Assembly (NCBI RefSeq): GCF_000469345.1
Contig: NZ_KI271096.1
Location: 39,539-90,853, forward strand
From: Eubacterium ramulus ATCC 29099
Lineage (GTDB): Bacteria > Bacillota > Clostridia > Lachnospirales > Lachnospiraceae
Length of the DNA stretch: 51,315 nucleotides
Direction: 5' to 3'
Shown here: one piece after another, positions 23,052 to 32,321 of the stretch
Numbering within the stretch: the first letter of the stretch is position 1
How the letters are laid out: every line of letters starts with the position of its first letter
Program-made: the position numbers and the translations under genes
The notes under the pieces: generated by a model
Database searches by the model: none
Told to the model about the DNA's origin: nothing
What the model saw: the letters and a program-made list of their open reading frames with translations, nothing else

Positions 23052-24133
23052 TGGACAGAGTCAGGATCGTATCCTTTACGGAAAATGGATATCAGCTTTT
23101 CTGCCGGATGCGGAAGGTGATCGGTGACCGCGCGGCAGTGACAGGATACAGTGGCAGATCGCAGGTAGCAGAGACACATCCGGATATCTATCCGGTGACA
23201 GAGGGACTGCAGGCCTGGTGTGAGACCGTATTTGAACAGTCGGAGGTGCTGATCTTTATCGGAGCATGCGGGATAGCCGTGCGAACCATAGCACCCTTTC
23301 TGGACAGCAAATATACAGATCCGGCGGTGCTTGTGGCAGATGAACAGGGCGGACATGTGATCTCACTTTTGTCGGGACATCTGGGAGGCGCGAATGCCTG
23401 GACGCAGTTTCTGGCAGAGGGATTGCAGGCAGATCCGGTGATTACCACAGCGTCTGATGTCAACGGGCGTCTTGCAGTGGATGTATGGGCTGTCAGACAT
23501 GGACTTCAGATCACGGACCGGACGCTGGCAAAATATGCAGCGGCTGTGTTTGTGACCGGAGAGCCGCTTCCTTTTTATGCAGAGCCCGGATATGTGGATA
23601 TTGCTGCGTTGCCGGAGGAATTTAACAGGTTTGAGGCAAAAGAAGCATTTTGGAATGCGGCAGAGCGAAGAAAACAGGAGCAGATCGCAGGTATTGTGGT
23701 GTCTGTGCACAGTGGATGGCAGACCAATGTACTTCGGCTGGTTCCGCAGCGGGTAGTTCTCGGCATCGGCTGCCGCAGGGACAAGGATCCGGAAGAACTT
23801 GCGCAGCAGGTGGACCGTGTATTGGCACAGTATCAGATTGCACCGGAGAGTATCTGCAAAATTGCCTCGATCGATCTGAAAACGCATGAGAGGGCAATCT
23901 GTCAGCTGGCAGAAACATGGAAAGTTCCGTTCGTGACATTTTCTGCGGAAACACTTTTGCAGGTGCCCGGAGCGTATGCGTTGTCTGATTTTGTGAAACA
24001 GACAACCGGTGTCGGGAATGTCTGTGAACGTGCGGCAGTGGCTGCCCTGGAAGAACAGAAAAGAAAGAATCCGAAATGGATTTGCAGAAAGCAGGCAGGA
24101 AACGGTGTGACAGTTGCATTGTTGGAAACATAA
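23051..24133 (+). CDS. cbiG: Cobalt-precorrin-5A hydrolase
   Basis: CbiG opens the delta-lactone of cobalt-precorrin-5A, releasing acetaldehyde at ring contraction. The 360-residue protein has the N-terminal domain with LIFIGACGIAVRTIAPFL, the conserved SLLSGHLGGANAWT in the middle, and the C-terminal domain with VLGIGCRRDKDPEEL and TGVGNVCERAA. ATG 23051 is used: it overlaps the cbiF stop as TGATG, implying translational coupling. Confidence 0.92.
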   Translation: MDRVRIVSFTENGYQLFCRMRKVIGDRAAVTGYSGRSQVAETHPDIYPVTEGLQAWCETVFEQSEVLIFIGACGIAVRTIAPFLDSKYTDPAVLVADEQGGHVISLLSGHLGGANAWTQFLAEGLQADPVITTASDVNGRLAVDVWAVRHGLQITDRTLAKYAAAVFVTGEPLPFYAEPGYVDIAALPEEFNRFEAKEAFWNAAERRKQEQIAGIVVSVHSGWQTNVLRLVPQRVVLGIGCRRDKDPEELAQQVDRVLAQYQIAPESICKIASIDLKTHERAICQLAETWKVPFVTFSAETLLQVPGAYALSDFVKQTTGVGNVCERAAVAALEEQKRKNPKWICRKQAGNGVTVALLET

Positions 24134-24166
24134 GGAATACAAAAAAGATATGGAGGAATACAGAGC

Positions 24167-24895
24167 GTGAAAAAAATATATGTAGTTGGAATTGGACCGG
24201 GGGAATATGAACAGATGACGATCCGTGCGGTAAAAGCACTGGAATCCTGTGATGTTATTATCGGATATACCGTTTATGTAGATCTGGTGCGGGAGCATTT
24301 TGCAGGAAAAGAGTTCCTGACGACACCGATGAAACAGGAAGTAGAGCGTTGCCGTATGGCTTTTGAAAAGGCAGAAGAAGGAAAGACAACGGCTATGATC
24401 TGCAGCGGAGATGCCGGAGTCTATGGTATGAGCGGACTGATGCTTGAAATCGGACAGGAGTATCCGGATGTGGAAGTGGAGTGTATACCGGGAGTGACCG
24501 CAGCTATCGGCGGAGCGGCAGTTCTTGGAGCACCGCTGATCCATGATTTTGCACTGATCAGCCTGAGTGATCTGCTGACACCTTGGGAGAAAATTGAAAA
24601 ACGTCTGCTGGCAGCGGCAGCAGCGGATTTTGTAATCTGCCTGTATAATCCTTCCAGTAAAAAGCGTCATGATTATCTGCAGAAAGCCTGTGATCTGATT
24701 TTACAGTACCAGCCGGAGACGCTGGTGTGCGCAACGGTCAGCCAGATTGGCAGAGACGGGGAAGAGAAGCATATTTATACTTTAAAAGAATTGCGTGATC
24801 TGCAGGTAGATATGTTTACTACAGTATTTATCGGAAATTCCCAGACCAGGGAGATCAACGGCTGTATGGTGACTCCGCGGGGATACCGGGTATGA
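24167..24895 (+). CDS. cbiH: Cobalt-precorrin-3B C17-methyltransferase
   Basis: CbiH methylates C17 and drives ring contraction. The 242-residue methylase shows YVVGIGPGEYEQMTIRAV, DVIIGYTVYVDLV, CSGDAGVYGMSGLMLE, GVTAAIGGAAVLGAPLIHD and LYNPSSKKR. It starts with GTG at 24167, with GGAGG 10 bases before. The stop overlaps the next ATG (ATGA). Confidence 0.93.
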   Translation: MKKIYVVGIGPGEYEQMTIRAVKALESCDVIIGYTVYVDLVREHFAGKEFLTTPMKQEVERCRMAFEKAEEGKTTAMICSGDAGVYGMSGLMLEIGQEYPDVEVECIPGVTAAIGGAAVLGAPLIHDFALISLSDLLTPWEKIEKRLLAAAAADFVICLYNPSSKKRHDYLQKACDLILQYQPETLVCATVSQIGRDGEEKHIYTLKELRDLQVDMFTTVFIGNSQTREINGCMVTPRGYRV

Positions 24896-27000
24896 AAAAA
24901 GCGATAAGCTATCTGGTGTTTGCCGGAACCAGTGAGGGGCGGCAGCTGGCAGAGTTTTTTCAGAAAAATCAGATTCCGGCATTGTTTTGCGTGGCGACGG
25001 CATATGGCGAAGAATTGCTGGAGCAGACAGAGGAGATCCGGGTTCATACCGGCAGGATGGATGAAATACAGATGCAGGCCTGTATCCTGGAACTGATGAA
25101 AACGGGGCTGCAGGCGGTGATCGATGCGACACATCCCCATGCAGTGGATGTGACGGAAAATCTGAAACGGGCGTGTGAAGCAGCCGGGGCACGCTATATC
25201 CGGCTGCTGCGTAAACCGCTGGACTTGTCAGCATATGATCACATCGTAACCGTAAAATCCTGTCAGGAAGCGGCGGATTGGCTGGAGGCACAACAGGGAA
25301 ATATCTTTCTGACCACAGGGTTGAAGGAACTGCCGGAGATTGCGGCACAGATCACAGACAAGAAGCGTCTGTATGCAAGAGTGCTTCCGCAGGAAGAGGC
25401 ATTTGCAGTGGCAGAGGGCATCGGATTGCAGAAAAAACAGCTGATCTGCATGCAGGGACCGTTTTCGAGGGAATTGAATGCGGCGATGCTGCGGGAGACA
25501 AAAGCAGATTTTCTGGTAACGAAGGAATCCGGGGCAGCCGGCGGGTTTGCAGATAAAGTGCAGGCGGCTGGAGATGTGAAAGCCACCTGCGTGGTGATCA
25601 TCCGTCCGATGCAGGAAAGCGGATATTCGCTGGAGGAAGTGGAAACTATGATTTTGCAGGAATATCACAAAAAACAGAAAGAGCATTCAGTGACCGGAAC
25701 GAAGCCGGAAATCACGTTGCTTGGCATTGGAATGGGTGCACCGGAAAGTATGACACTGGAAGGATTTTGCGCCTGCCGGGACGCAGATTGTATTATTGGC
25801 GCAAAGCGTATGCTGGAAGCTGTGAAAAACAGTCTGGCGCACTGGTCTGTGTCGAGAAATTGTCCGGAACTCCAAAAGGAAAATAGAACAGATATTGCCG
25901 GTATGGCAGCAAACGGTGCTTGTGATGGAAAAACGATGGTTTCCATGTATGAGAGCAAGCAGATCGCGGACTATATCCGGAACCATCCGACATACAGCCG
26001 TATTGTGATCGCACTGTCCGGAGATGTGGGATTTTACAGCGGAGCAAAGAAATTGAAGGAAGCATTGGCGGATTATCCGCTGCGCTTTATCTGCGGAATT
26101 TCCAGCGGTGTTTATTTTGCTTCAAAGCTGCAGACTTCCTGGGATGATATGCTGCTGACCAGTATGCACGGGCGCAGTCTGAATCTTTTAGATGCACTGA
26201 AGAAAAGCGGTAAGGTATTTACCCTTGCTTCAGATGCCAAGAGTATCCGGGAACTTGCAGATTTTCTGTTGGAGTATGGACGGACAGATCTTATTATGTC
26301 AGTAGGGACAAATCTGAGTTATCCGGAGGAATCCATTACGACCGGTGTTCCGGCAGATTTTTCCGCATATTCTGTGGAGGGTGTCAGTGTGGTGCTCTTA
26401 CAACAGAAAAATCACACAGAGCCGGTAGTCACTCATGGGATTCCGGATGCAGCGTTTATTCGGGCAAAAGTGCCAATGACAAAGGAGGAAGTACGCAGCA
26501 TTTCTCTGTCGAAACTGCAGCTTCAGGCGGATTCTGTTGTGTATGATGTGGGAGCCGGAACCGGATCGATCTCCATCGAGGCTGCTTGCATGGCAGACCG
26601 TGGGATTGTATATGCCATCGAACAGAAGGAAGAGGCTGTGGCACTGATCCGGGAAAACAGCAGAAAGTTCGGGGTATCCAATCTGCAGGTCATTCACGGA
26701 AAAGCACCGGATGCCTTTGTGGATCTTGAGACGCCAACCCATGCATTTTTAGGCGGAACCGGTGGAAACATGCGGGAGATCATTGGCTGGCTGCGGGAAC
26801 GAAATCCGCAGATCCGGATTGTGATCAACTGTATCGCACTGGAAACACTGGCGGAAATCACTGCTTTACTGCAGGAGTGGGAGATTTGTGATGTGGATAT
26901 CGCTTCTGTGAATATTGGAAAGGCAAAACAATTGGGAGCTTATCATCTGATGATGGGACAGAATCCTGTATATGTGATTTCTTTTGGTGGAAAAATGTGA
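24892..27000 (+). CDS. cbiJ-cbiET: CbiJ-CbiE-CbiT triple fusion
   Basis: A single 702-residue frame holds three enzymes. Residues 1 to about 260 are precorrin-6A reductase CbiJ (FAGTSEGRQLAEFF, DATHPHAVDVTENL). About 274-520 is the C5-methyltransferase CbiE (ITLLGIGMGAPESMTLEG, ALSGDVGFYSGAKKL). From about 527 is the C15-methyltransferase/decarboxylase CbiT (VPMTKEEVRSISLSKL; SAM motif VYDVGAGTGSIS near 552). A charged linker rich in K, H and E (about 256-272) joins J to E. The fusion would hand on precorrin-6/-7 intermediates. It overlaps cbiH by 4 bases. Confidence 0.92.
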   Translation: MKKAISYLVFAGTSEGRQLAEFFQKNQIPALFCVATAYGEELLEQTEEIRVHTGRMDEIQMQACILELMKTGLQAVIDATHPHAVDVTENLKRACEAAGARYIRLLRKPLDLSAYDHIVTVKSCQEAADWLEAQQGNIFLTTGLKELPEIAAQITDKKRLYARVLPQEEAFAVAEGIGLQKKQLICMQGPFSRELNAAMLRETKADFLVTKESGAAGGFADKVQAAGDVKATCVVIIRPMQESGYSLEEVETMILQEYHKKQKEHSVTGTKPEITLLGIGMGAPESMTLEGFCACRDADCIIGAKRMLEAVKNSLAHWSVSRNCPELQKENRTDIAGMAANGACDGKTMVSMYESKQIADYIRNHPTYSRIVIALSGDVGFYSGAKKLKEALADYPLRFICGISSGVYFASKLQTSWDDMLLTSMHGRSLNLLDALKKSGKVFTLASDAKSIRELADFLLEYGRTDLIMSVGTNLSYPEESITTGVPADFSAYSVEGVSVVLLQQKNHTEPVVTHGIPDAAFIRAKVPMTKEEVRSISLSKLQLQADSVVYDVGAGTGSISIEAACMADRGIVYAIEQKEEAVALIRENSRKFGVSNLQVIHGKAPDAFVDLETPTHAFLGGTGGNMREIIGWLRERNPQIRIVINCIALETLAEITALLQEWEICDVDIASVNIGKAKQLGAYHLMMGQNPVYVISFGGKM

Positions 27001-27012
27001 TTCTGAGAAGAA

Positions 27013-27070
27013 TATGTCAGCTTTCGCTGACCAGATTCACGCACCAAATCTCACGTGCGTTCGACTTGAA
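27013..27070 (+). repeat. Repeat B, copy 4, inside the cobalamin cluster
   Basis: Complete copy with hairpin GTCAGC-TTTC-GCTGAC, a second stem ACGCAC...GTGCGT and the end TTCGACTTGAA. It lies in the 117-base gap between the cbiJET fusion and cbiA. It could serve as a processing or attenuation point in the long transcript. Confidence 0.8.
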
Positions 27071-27117
27071 AATTTATGTTAGGAAAAACAGGAATGAGAA
27101 ATGGGGGAATATGCAGT

Positions 27118-28539
27118 ATGAATGAAAAAGGGGGAGCAGGTGTAAAGATTCCGCGGTTTATGCTGGCGGCACCAAACAGTGGCAGCGGCAAGACGCTGAT
27201 CACCTGTGGTCTGCTGCAGGCATTGAAAAACAGAGGTCTGCAGCCGGCTTCATTCAAGTGCGGACCGGATTACATCGATCCGTTGTTTCATACCAAAGTT
27301 CTGGGTGTGCCATCCCGGAATCTGGACACATATTTTACCGGGCGTGATCTGACCTGTGCATTGTTTGGTACGCATGCACAGAATGCAGATCTGGCAGTAA
27401 TGGAAGGCGTTATGGGATTTTATGACGGGGTTGCAGGTGTGACTTGCGTGGCCTCTTCCTGGGAACTGGCGGATGTGACAGATACACCGGTGATTCTTGT
27501 GATCAATATGCGGGGGATGAGTCTGTCTGTAGCGGCTCTGATCCGGGGATTTCAGCAGATGAAGCCGGAATCTCATATCCGGGGCGTCATTCTGAATCAG
27601 ACATCGGAATTTATGTGCCGGCAGCTACGCCCTATGATTGAGGATCTTTGTCAGATCCCGGTGCTTGGATATGTGCCGAAGGTGACGGATTGCGTGATTG
27701 AGAGCCGGCATCTGGGCCTGGTGACACCGGATGAACTGACGGATCTGCAGGAGCGGATTGAGAAACTGGCAGAGATTCTGGAGCAGACACTGGATTTGGA
27801 TGCCATTCTCAGGCTGGCAGAAGATGCATCGGCGCTTTCCTGGGAGCCGCTGCAACAGTTTTTACCGGAGACCTATACTACGAAGTCTACTTTAGAAAAC
27901 AATGAGATACCGCAAATTCGTATCGGTGTCGCCCGGGACGAAGCTTTTTGCTTTTACTATGAGGATAATCTGGATCTGTTGCGGCAGCTGGGAGCGGAAA
28001 TCCTGTATTTTTCTCCGCTGCATGACAGAAAACTTCCGGAAAAGTTACAGGGACTGTTGATCGGAGGCGGATATCCGGAACTATATGCACAGGCTCTCAG
28101 TGAGAACACCGGAATGCTGCAGGATATACGGAAGCAGATTGCCGGAGGACTGCCGTATCTGGCAGAGTGTGGCGGCTTTATGTATCTGCATGAGAGCATG
28201 GAGGATATGGAGCAAAAGCACTGGCCAATGGCAGGGATTTTGAGCGGAAAAGCTTTTTATACCGGAAAGCTGGGACGTTTTGGCTATGTGGAATTGACAG
28301 CTGAACAGGATCAGATGCTTGGCAGAGCGGGAGACTGTATCAGAGCCCATGAATTTCATTATTTTGACAGTTCGGATAATGGAAACGCATTTCATGCGGC
28401 AAAACCGATGCGCAGCCGTGGATGGGACTGTATGCAGGCAGGAAGCAGCTATGCGGCGGGATTTCCACATCTATATTATTATTCCAACCCGGAGTTTGCA
28501 CTAAATTTTGTAGATACATGCAGGAGGTATAAAGGATGA
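27118..28539 (+). CDS. cbiA: Cobyrinate a,c-diamide synthase
   Basis: ATP- and glutamine-dependent amidation of the a and c side chains of (cobalt-)cobyrinate. The 473-residue protein has the N-terminal P-loop domain (FMLAAPNSGSGKTLITCG), FKCGPDYIDPLFH, EGVMGFYDG, and a C-terminal class I amidotransferase-like domain with the nucleophile Cys in PYLAECGGFMYL and HEFHYFD. ATG 27118 is used (GGGGG 9-13 bases upstream). Its stop overlaps cobT (ATGA). Confidence 0.93.
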   Translation: MNEKGGAGVKIPRFMLAAPNSGSGKTLITCGLLQALKNRGLQPASFKCGPDYIDPLFHTKVLGVPSRNLDTYFTGRDLTCALFGTHAQNADLAVMEGVMGFYDGVAGVTCVASSWELADVTDTPVILVINMRGMSLSVAALIRGFQQMKPESHIRGVILNQTSEFMCRQLRPMIEDLCQIPVLGYVPKVTDCVIESRHLGLVTPDELTDLQERIEKLAEILEQTLDLDAILRLAEDASALSWEPLQQFLPETYTTKSTLENNEIPQIRIGVARDEAFCFYYEDNLDLLRQLGAEILYFSPLHDRKLPEKLQGLLIGGGYPELYAQALSENTGMLQDIRKQIAGGLPYLAECGGFMYLHESMEDMEQKHWPMAGILSGKAFYTGKLGRFGYVELTAEQDQMLGRAGDCIRAHEFHYFDSSDNGNAFHAAKPMRSRGWDCMQAGSSYAAGFPHLYYYSNPEFALNFVDTCRRYKG

Positions 28540-29588
28540 CACTGGAAGAGACGATGCAAAAGATCCGTCCGGTGGATGCAGCTGCCATGGCGGCTGCAAA
28601 GCAGCACTGGGACGGACTTGGAAAACCATTAGGAAGTCTGGGGCGGCTGGAGAAAGCATTGATCCAGATTGCGGGAATCCAGCGCACCGGAGATGTGCAT
28701 ATTGATCGGAAAGCACTGGTCATCATGTGTGCGGATAATGGTGTGGTAGAGGAAGGCGTGACCCAGTGCGGGCAGGAAGTAACGGCGACGGTTGCGGAGA
28801 ACTTCCTGGATGAAAAATCCTGCGTAGCGATCATGTGCAGACGGGCCGGAACAAAGATCTGTCCGGTGGATATCGGCATGGCAGTGGATACCCCACGGGT
28901 GGAAAAACGAAAAATCGCTTATGGAACGAAAAATATGGCGAAAGAGCCTGCCATGACAAGGGAACAGGCTGTTGCAGCCATTGAAGTTGGTATTGCAAAA
29001 GCAGAAGAACTCCATGCGCAAGGGTATGAAATGCTGGCAACCGGAGAGATGGGAATCGGCAACACTACTACCAGCAGTGCCATGACAGCAGTATATCTGG
29101 GACTGGATGTGGAGACCGTCACCGGTCGTGGTGCCGGGCTTTCCAGCCACGGATTGCAGCGGAAAATACATGCGATAAAACAGGCCATTGCAGTGAATCA
29201 GCCGGATCCGGAGGATCCACTAGATGTGTTGGCAAAAGTCGGCGGACTGGATATTGCCGGAATGTGCGGCCTGTTTCTTGGCGGTGCTGCACAGCAGATG
29301 CCGGTGGTAATGGATGGATTTATTTCCCAGGTGGCGGCTCTGACAGCGGTGAGACTGGTACCGGAATGTGCGGATTATATTCTGGCATCCCATGTTTCAG
29401 AGGAGCCGGGCGCAAATATTTTACTGAAGGCATTAGAGAAAGATGCATTTCTCACCTGTGGGATGAGACTCGGAGAGGGAAGCGGCGCGGTGGCACTGTT
29501 CCCGATCCTTGATTTTGCATCAGATATTTATCACAAAATGAGTACCTTTGTACAGGCGGATATTGTTGAGTATCAGCCGCTGGATTAA
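28536..29588 (+). CDS. cobT: Nicotinate-nucleotide:base phosphoribosyltransferase
   Basis: Makes the alpha-ribazole phosphate of the lower ligand from nicotinate mononucleotide and a base such as dimethylbenzimidazole. The 350-residue enzyme has DGLGKPLGSLGRLEKAL, MCADNGVVEEGV, TGEMGIGNTTTSSAM and the catalytic Glu314 in RLGEGSGAVALFP. The operon has no recognisable lower-ligand synthesis genes (bluB, bza), so the base may be scavenged. Confidence 0.94.
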   Translation: MTLEETMQKIRPVDAAAMAAAKQHWDGLGKPLGSLGRLEKALIQIAGIQRTGDVHIDRKALVIMCADNGVVEEGVTQCGQEVTATVAENFLDEKSCVAIMCRRAGTKICPVDIGMAVDTPRVEKRKIAYGTKNMAKEPAMTREQAVAAIEVGIAKAEELHAQGYEMLATGEMGIGNTTTSSAMTAVYLGLDVETVTGRGAGLSSHGLQRKIHAIKQAIAVNQPDPEDPLDVLAKVGGLDIAGMCGLFLGGAAQQMPVVMDGFISQVAALTAVRLVPECADYILASHVSEEPGANILLKALEKDAFLTCGMRLGEGSGAVALFPILDFASDIYHKMSTFVQADIVEYQPLD

Positions 29589-29606
29589 GAAAGCGATAAA
29601 ACAGGA

Positions 29607-30164
29607 ATGATAGTATTGGTAATAGGGGGAAGCGGCAGTGGAAAATCCGAATTTGCAGAAACGATCTGCATGGAACTGCCGGCGGAAGAAAAGTGTTACA
29701 TTGCAACGATGCAGGCTTTTGACGAGGAAAGCCGGGCAAGAATTGCGAAACACCGGAAGGCTAGAAGCGGGAAAGGTTTTGAAACCATTGAACAGGGGAC
29801 ACATCTGGAAGCAGTTTGTCTGCCTGCGGGCTGCACGGCATTGCTGGAATGTATGTCCAATCTCGTGGCGAATGAGGTGTTTGCACCGGAGGGCAGAGGT
29901 GCAGACTGCAGCGAAGTATTAAAATGCGGGCTGCATCATCTGGCCGGGACTGCCGCACATCTGGTCATTGTCACCAACGATATTTTTTCGGATGGTGTGA
30001 CGTATGATCCGGAAACAGAGCAGTATAGGAAAATCCTTGGGGAAGTGAACCTGGAAGCTGCGGCCATGGCAGATTATGTTTATGAAGTGGTGTGCGGTAT
30101 TCCCATTTGTGTCAAAGGTGAGAAAAGAGACTTTACGGACAAAAATGACAAAAATAACAGATGA
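29607..30164 (+). CDS. cobU: Adenosylcobinamide kinase / phosphate guanylyltransferase
   Basis: Phosphorylates adenosylcobinamide and adds GMP to form AdoCbi-GDP. The 185-residue length is normal. It has the P-loop LVIGGSGSGKSEFAE, CYIATMQAFDEESRARIAKHRKAR with a likely GMP-accepting His, and LLECMSNLVANE. The C-terminal part (NDIFSDGVTYDPETEQYRK) is intact. It lies 18 bases after cobT, with cobS following. Confidence 0.92.
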   Translation: MIVLVIGGSGSGKSEFAETICMELPAEEKCYIATMQAFDEESRARIAKHRKARSGKGFETIEQGTHLEAVCLPAGCTALLECMSNLVANEVFAPEGRGADCSEVLKCGLHHLAGTAAHLVIVTNDIFSDGVTYDPETEQYRKILGEVNLEAAAMADYVYEVVCGIPICVKGEKRDFTDKNDKNNR

Positions 30165-30190
30165 ACAGATACATAAAGGAGTGTTGGCAG

Positions 30191-30940
30191 ATGAAGGTTC
30201 TGGAGAGTATTGTTGTGGCATTTTCCATGTATTCGAAAATACCGATGCCACACATTGAATGGAACAAAGAAAATATGAAAAATGTGCTCTGCTTTTTTCC
30301 ATGGGTCGGAGCAGTAGCAGGGGTTCTGGTCTGGTTGTGGTTCCGGGTCAGTGATCAGCTTGGATTTGGTGTGATGCTGAGGGCGTCGGTGGCAGTTCTG
30401 ATCCCGGTGCTGGTGACCGGCGGCATCCATCTGGACGGATTGCTGGATACGGCAGATGCGTTAAGTTCCTGGCAGACCCGGGAGCGCAGGCTGGAGATCC
30501 TGAAGGATTCCCATGCGGGCGCATTTGCCATCATTGTGTGCTGTAGCTACTTCCTGGCGTCTTTCGGAATCTGGACGGAGGCCGAGGCAGCTGATATCGG
30601 GGTTCTGGCAGTGGGCTTTATCCTGAGCCGTGCCCTGAACGGATTTGGCATCTGCACGTTTCCCTGTGCAAAAAACAGCGGACTGGCGGCCACTTTTGCA
30701 CAGGCAGCAGACCGGAAACGGTGTCAGATCGTATTGGTGATTGAAATTCTGCTGTGCATTGCAGGAATGCTTCTGATTGATCCGCTGCGTGGAACAAAGG
30801 CCGCAGTGGTTGCAGTTGTGGTATGCCTTTGCTGCAGGCGGATGGCTATAAAAACTTTTGGTGGTATCACCGGAGATATTCAGGGATTTTTTCAGCAGAT
30901 CTGTGAACTTACCATGGCGTATGTGGTGATTTTGCAATAA
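30191..30940 (+). CDS. cobS: Adenosylcobinamide-GDP ribazoletransferase (cobalamin synthase)
   Basis: Membrane enzyme that joins AdoCbi-GDP and alpha-ribazole. The 249-residue protein shows the N-terminal FSMYSKIPMPHIEWNKEN, the Mg-binding GGIHLDGLLDTADAL and at least five hydrophobic segments. ATG 30191 is preferred because AAAGGAG is 9 bases upstream; an earlier ATG (30161) overlapping the cobU stop would add ten untypical residues. Confidence 0.92.
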   Translation: MKVLESIVVAFSMYSKIPMPHIEWNKENMKNVLCFFPWVGAVAGVLVWLWFRVSDQLGFGVMLRASVAVLIPVLVTGGIHLDGLLDTADALSSWQTRERRLEILKDSHAGAFAIIVCCSYFLASFGIWTEAEAADIGVLAVGFILSRALNGFGICTFPCAKNSGLAATFAQAADRKRCQIVLVIEILLCIAGMLLIDPLRGTKAAVVAVVVCLCCRRMAIKTFGGITGDIQGFFQQICELTMAYVVILQ

Positions 30941-30956
30941 AGGAGGTATGTTTGAT

Positions 30957-31304
30957 ATGATACTTGTGATCGGTGGGGCTTATCAGGGAAAAGAGAAATT
31001 TGCAGAAAGTCTTCGGGAGCAGGAAAAGAAAGCCGGAAGAGAAAGAACCATAGTTCCACAGTTTCATGAATGGGTGAAAAACTGTATGAAAGCGGAGCAA
31101 AATATAGAAGAGGAGTTGCGGGAGAAACTGGCACAGGAGCCGGATCAGATCATTGTATGTGATGAACTGGGCTGCGGAGTCGTTCCCATGGATGCATTTG
31201 AACGTGCATGGCGGGAGCGTACCGGACGGATAGGCTGTGAACTGGCAAAGCAGGCAGAGGCAGTATACCGTGTGACCTGTGGAATCGGAACCCGCATAAA
31301 ATAG
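30957..31304 (+). CDS. Short CobU-like protein (115 residues)
   Basis: The ends match CobU but the centre is missing. The N-terminus has a P-loop-like ILVIGGAYQGKEKFAE, and the C-terminus has VCDELGCGVVPMDAFERAW and VYRVTCGIGTRIK, like the end of CobU. The Walker A motif reads GK-E instead of GK-S/T, and the segment with the GMP-accepting His is absent, so kinase activity is doubtful. ATG 30957 has AGGAGG 10 bases upstream, so the gene looks expressed. Role unknown: a partner of CobU/CobS or a decayed duplicate. Confidence 0.7.
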   Translation: MILVIGGAYQGKEKFAESLREQEKKAGRERTIVPQFHEWVKNCMKAEQNIEEELREKLAQEPDQIIVCDELGCGVVPMDAFERAWRERTGRIGCELAKQAEAVYRVTCGIGTRIK

Positions 31305-31307
31305 ACA

Positions 31308-32279
31308 ATGTATATTTATACAACGATTGCGGCCCTGGTGGCCGGTTATGTGCTGGATCTGTGCATCGGAGATCCGCATGGTATGTGGCATCCCATCTGT
31401 TTTGTTGGGAATCTGATTTCATTTTTTGAGAAAAGACTGCGCAGGGGCAGAAGTGAAAGAGCAGATCTGGCAGGCGGTGTTTTGCTGGTGATTCTGGTGA
31501 CCGGGATTTCCACGGCGATCCCTTTTGGAATTCTGTTCCTTTGTTATCGTCTCTGGTTCTGGCTGGGATTCGCAGTGGAAGTGTATATGTGTTATACGGT
31601 TCTGGCGACGAAATCGCTGAAGACAGAGAGTATGAAAGTGGCAGAGGCACTGGAACAGGAAGGTCTGGAAGCCGGACGGTATGCAGTGTCCATGATCGTG
31701 GGCAGAGATACGAAAGAACTGACGGAGACCGGTGTGGTAAAGGCTGCTGTTGAAACAGTGGCAGAGAATACATCGGATGGCATTCTGGCACCGATGTTTT
31801 ATATGGTCATCGGTGGTCCGGTGCTGGGCTATTTTTATAAGGCTGTGAATACCATGGATTCTATGGTAGGATATAAAAATGACAAGTTTTTGTATTTTGG
31901 ACGTGCAGCGGCAAAATTTGATGATGTGATGAATTTTCTGCCGTCCAGAATTTCAGGTATCCTGATGGTGCTGGCAGCACCGCTGGTAAAACTGGATGGA
32001 AAAAATGCCTGGAAAATTTTTAAACGTGACCGGCTGTGTCATGCCAGTCCGAATTCAGCACAGACGGAATCTGTCATGGCAGGGGCATTGCAGGTCCAGC
32101 TGGCGGGCGATGCCTGGTATTTTGGAAAAAAACATGAGAAACCAACCATCGGGGATCCGATCCGTCCGGTGGAGATTGCGGATATTGCCCGGGCAAACCG
32201 GCTGCTGTATGCGGCGAGTGCGCTTGGCATGATCGTATTCAATGGAATAAAAATAATCCTGCTGTTGTTGCTTCTGTAA
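31308..32279 (+). CDS. cbiB: Adenosylcobinamide-phosphate synthase
   Basis: Integral membrane protein of 323 residues that attaches aminopropanol phosphate to adenosylcobyrate. It has the N-terminal GYVLDLCIGDPHGMWHPICFVG, VVKAAVETVAENTSDGILAPMFY, NTMDSMVGYKN and HASPNSAQTESVMAGAL. Four or five hydrophobic stretches are visible. It follows the short cobU-like gene by 3 bases with no good ribosome site, suggesting coupling. Confidence 0.93.
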   Translation: MYIYTTIAALVAGYVLDLCIGDPHGMWHPICFVGNLISFFEKRLRRGRSERADLAGGVLLVILVTGISTAIPFGILFLCYRLWFWLGFAVEVYMCYTVLATKSLKTESMKVAEALEQEGLEAGRYAVSMIVGRDTKELTETGVVKAAVETVAENTSDGILAPMFYMVIGGPVLGYFYKAVNTMDSMVGYKNDKFLYFGRAAAKFDDVMNFLPSRISGILMVLAAPLVKLDGKNAWKIFKRDRLCHASPNSAQTESVMAGALQVQLAGDAWYFGKKHEKPTIGDPIRPVEIADIARANRLLYAASALGMIVFNGIKIILLLLLL

Positions 32280-32321
32280 AAAAGAAAAACAACACAGATG
32301 AAATAGAAAGAGGTGTGACCA

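Noticed and set aside
23363-24670. A 435-codon open frame on the minus strand, antisense to cbiG and cbiH
   Set aside because: It has no ribosome site, a composition rich in Cys, His, Arg and Ser, no recognisable domain, and lies fully under two clear cbi genes. It reflects codon bias.
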